From positions 1-64,000 of the forward strand of contig CAYPTB010000044.1 in the NCBI GenBank assembly GCA_964413535.1: a stretch of 64,000 nucleotides of DNA. Reading direction: 5' to 3'. This DNA is from CAYPTB01 sp964413535. Its GTDB lineage: Bacteria > Planctomycetota > UBA1135 > GCA-002686595. Numbering within the stretch: the stretch's first letter is position 1; every line of letters begins with the position of its first letter. A program made the position numbers and the translations under genes. Of the stretch, positions 63,191 to 64,000 are shown one piece after another. The notes under the pieces are model-generated. The model was not told the DNA's origin. It saw nothing but the letters and a program-made list of their open reading frames with translations, and did no database searches.

Positions 63191-64000
63191 GTGGGCAAGA
63201 ACGCCGTCATCGTCCTCGCGCTCGTCGCCGCCGGGTTCTTCGCGGCCTACCTGCGCTTTCGGCCCTACCTCGGGCTCGAGACCGCCTACACCGACGGCGC
63301 GCGGACCTTTTCGTCCGCCTCGGCCGAGGACATCCGGTTCGCCGTGTGGGACGCGCCCGTGCCGCTCTCGGAGCTGAACAGCGAAGCGCGCGAGCTGCGT
63401 CCCGCGCTCTCACCGGACGGACGCTGCATGGTGTTCGCGGTGGGGGAGCGCGGCCTGGGCGTGGACCTGTTCGTCGCCGAGCTCGAGGGCGACGATCCGA
63501 AAGAAGCGCGGCCGCTCCTCGAGCTGTGCACGGAGTACGACGAGCTCGCGCCGGCCTTCTCGGACGACGCGCTCTTCTTCGCGACGAACCGACCGGGCGG
63601 CGCGGGCGGGCTCGATCTGTGGAGCGCGCCCTATCGCGACGGGACGTTCGGCGAACCGCGGCCGCTCGGCCCGTCGATCGGCACGCCGGCGGACGAGACC
63701 GATCCCGCCCCGCTTCCCGGTACGCGGTCGTTCGCCTTCGCCTCCAACCGCGCGGGCGGATTCGACCTCTTCCTCGCGCGGCCCCGCGACGAAACGGACG
63801 AAGCGAACCAGGCGACCTTCGCGGTCGAGCTCTTCGAGCCGCTCGTCACGCTCCACGAGGAGCGCGAGCCCGCGTTCACCGCCGATGGTCGCGCGCTCTT
63901 CTTCGCGAGCGACCGCCCGGGCGGAGCGGGCGGCTTCGACCTGTGGCGCAGCGTGCGCGAGAGCGAACGCGGGAGCGAAGAAGGAAAGTGGCTCGCGCCG
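63191..64000 (+). CDS. PD40/TolB-like beta-propeller protein (partial)
   Basis: The gene begins with GTG at 63191 after GGGGAG and is still open at the right edge (270 codons visible). A membrane segment or signal (VIVLALVAAGFFAAYL) leads to PD40-type repeats: RPALSPDGRCMVFAV, APAFSDDALFFATNRPGGAG, and a near-repeat EPAFTADGRALFFASDRPGGAG. These resemble TolB and OmpA-associated propellers. Following ExbB/ExbD and the TPR protein it strengthens the analogy with a Tol system. Whether an OmpA or Pal domain follows cannot be seen. Confidence 0.82.
   Translation, partial: MGKNAVIVLALVAAGFFAAYLRFRPYLGLETAYTDGARTFSSASAEDIRFAVWDAPVPLSELNSEARELRPALSPDGRCMVFAVGERGLGVDLFVAELEGDDPKEARPLLELCTEYDELAPAFSDDALFFATNRPGGAGGLDLWSAPYRDGTFGEPRPLGPSIGTPADETDPAPLPGTRSFAFASNRAGGFDLFLARPRDETDEANQATFAVELFEPLVTLHEEREPAFTADGRALFFASDRPGGAGGFDLWRSVRESERGSEEGKWLAP

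Overview
The window is very GC-rich bacterial chromosome (about 70% G+C by eye, almost all third positions G or C) with no phage, transposase, CRISPR array, tRNA or rRNA that I can recognise. Several gene types point to a planctomycete-like bacterium: an ECF sigma factor fused to a long extracytoplasmic repeat region, FG-GAP proteins, carboxypeptidase-regulatory-like proteins, a HEAT-repeat/VWA protein and many signal-peptide proteins of unknown role. This placement is an inference from gene content; there is no marker gene such as 16S rRNA in the window.

Layout. 1-6.7 kb (mostly minus strand): the start of a beta-helix lipoprotein, an array of small hairpin repeats, a polytopic GT-C-type glycosyltransferase-like protein, a zinc-ribbon protein, a TonB-dependent receptor and two translationally coupled alpha/beta hydrolases. 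7-12 kb: the GTPase rsgA, a lipoprotein cyclophilin and an exported thioredoxin-fold DUF255 protein. 12-21.5 kb: a hybrid histidine kinase divergent from an aminobenzoyl-CoA/salicylyl-CoA monooxygenase-OYE fusion, a HEAT/VWA protein and an S9 peptidase. 21.6-31.8 kb: a patchwork of a methyltransferase, a small secreted peptide, carboxypeptidase-regulatory-like and FG-GAP proteins, a Tat-exported protein, a lone ATP-grasp enzyme, one frameshifted gene and two gene remnants.

31.8-42.9 kb is the most striking part. glgA and glgC (both minus strand) bracket a plus-strand, six-gene operon running from 33536 to 40082. The operon encodes two paralogous ATP-grasp enzymes, an S51/peptidase-E-like protein, a Fes-type esterase with an E-set N-terminus, a third ATP-grasp enzyme of a different type and a second small esterase. 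Four of the five junctions overlap by 4 bp and the fifth is an 8-bp gap carrying a perfect Shine-Dalgarno. A fourth ATP-grasp, paralogous to the first two, lies 4 kb away at 28175-29395. The set looks like a dedicated make-and-cleave pathway for an unknown amide- or ester-linked product.

43-52.5 kb: a NatA/NatB-type ABC exporter, a 1311-residue membrane-tethered ECF sigma factor, an FG-GAP protein and a phosphodiesterase of the alkaline phosphatase superfamily. 52.5-64 kb: a Rieske ferredoxin, a large secreted unknown, a thioesterase, a BlaI/M56-peptidase regulatory pair with a secreted acidic coiled-coil protein, and a TPR-ExbB-ExbD-PD40 cluster resembling a Tol/Ton-type energy-transducing envelope system whose last gene runs off the window.
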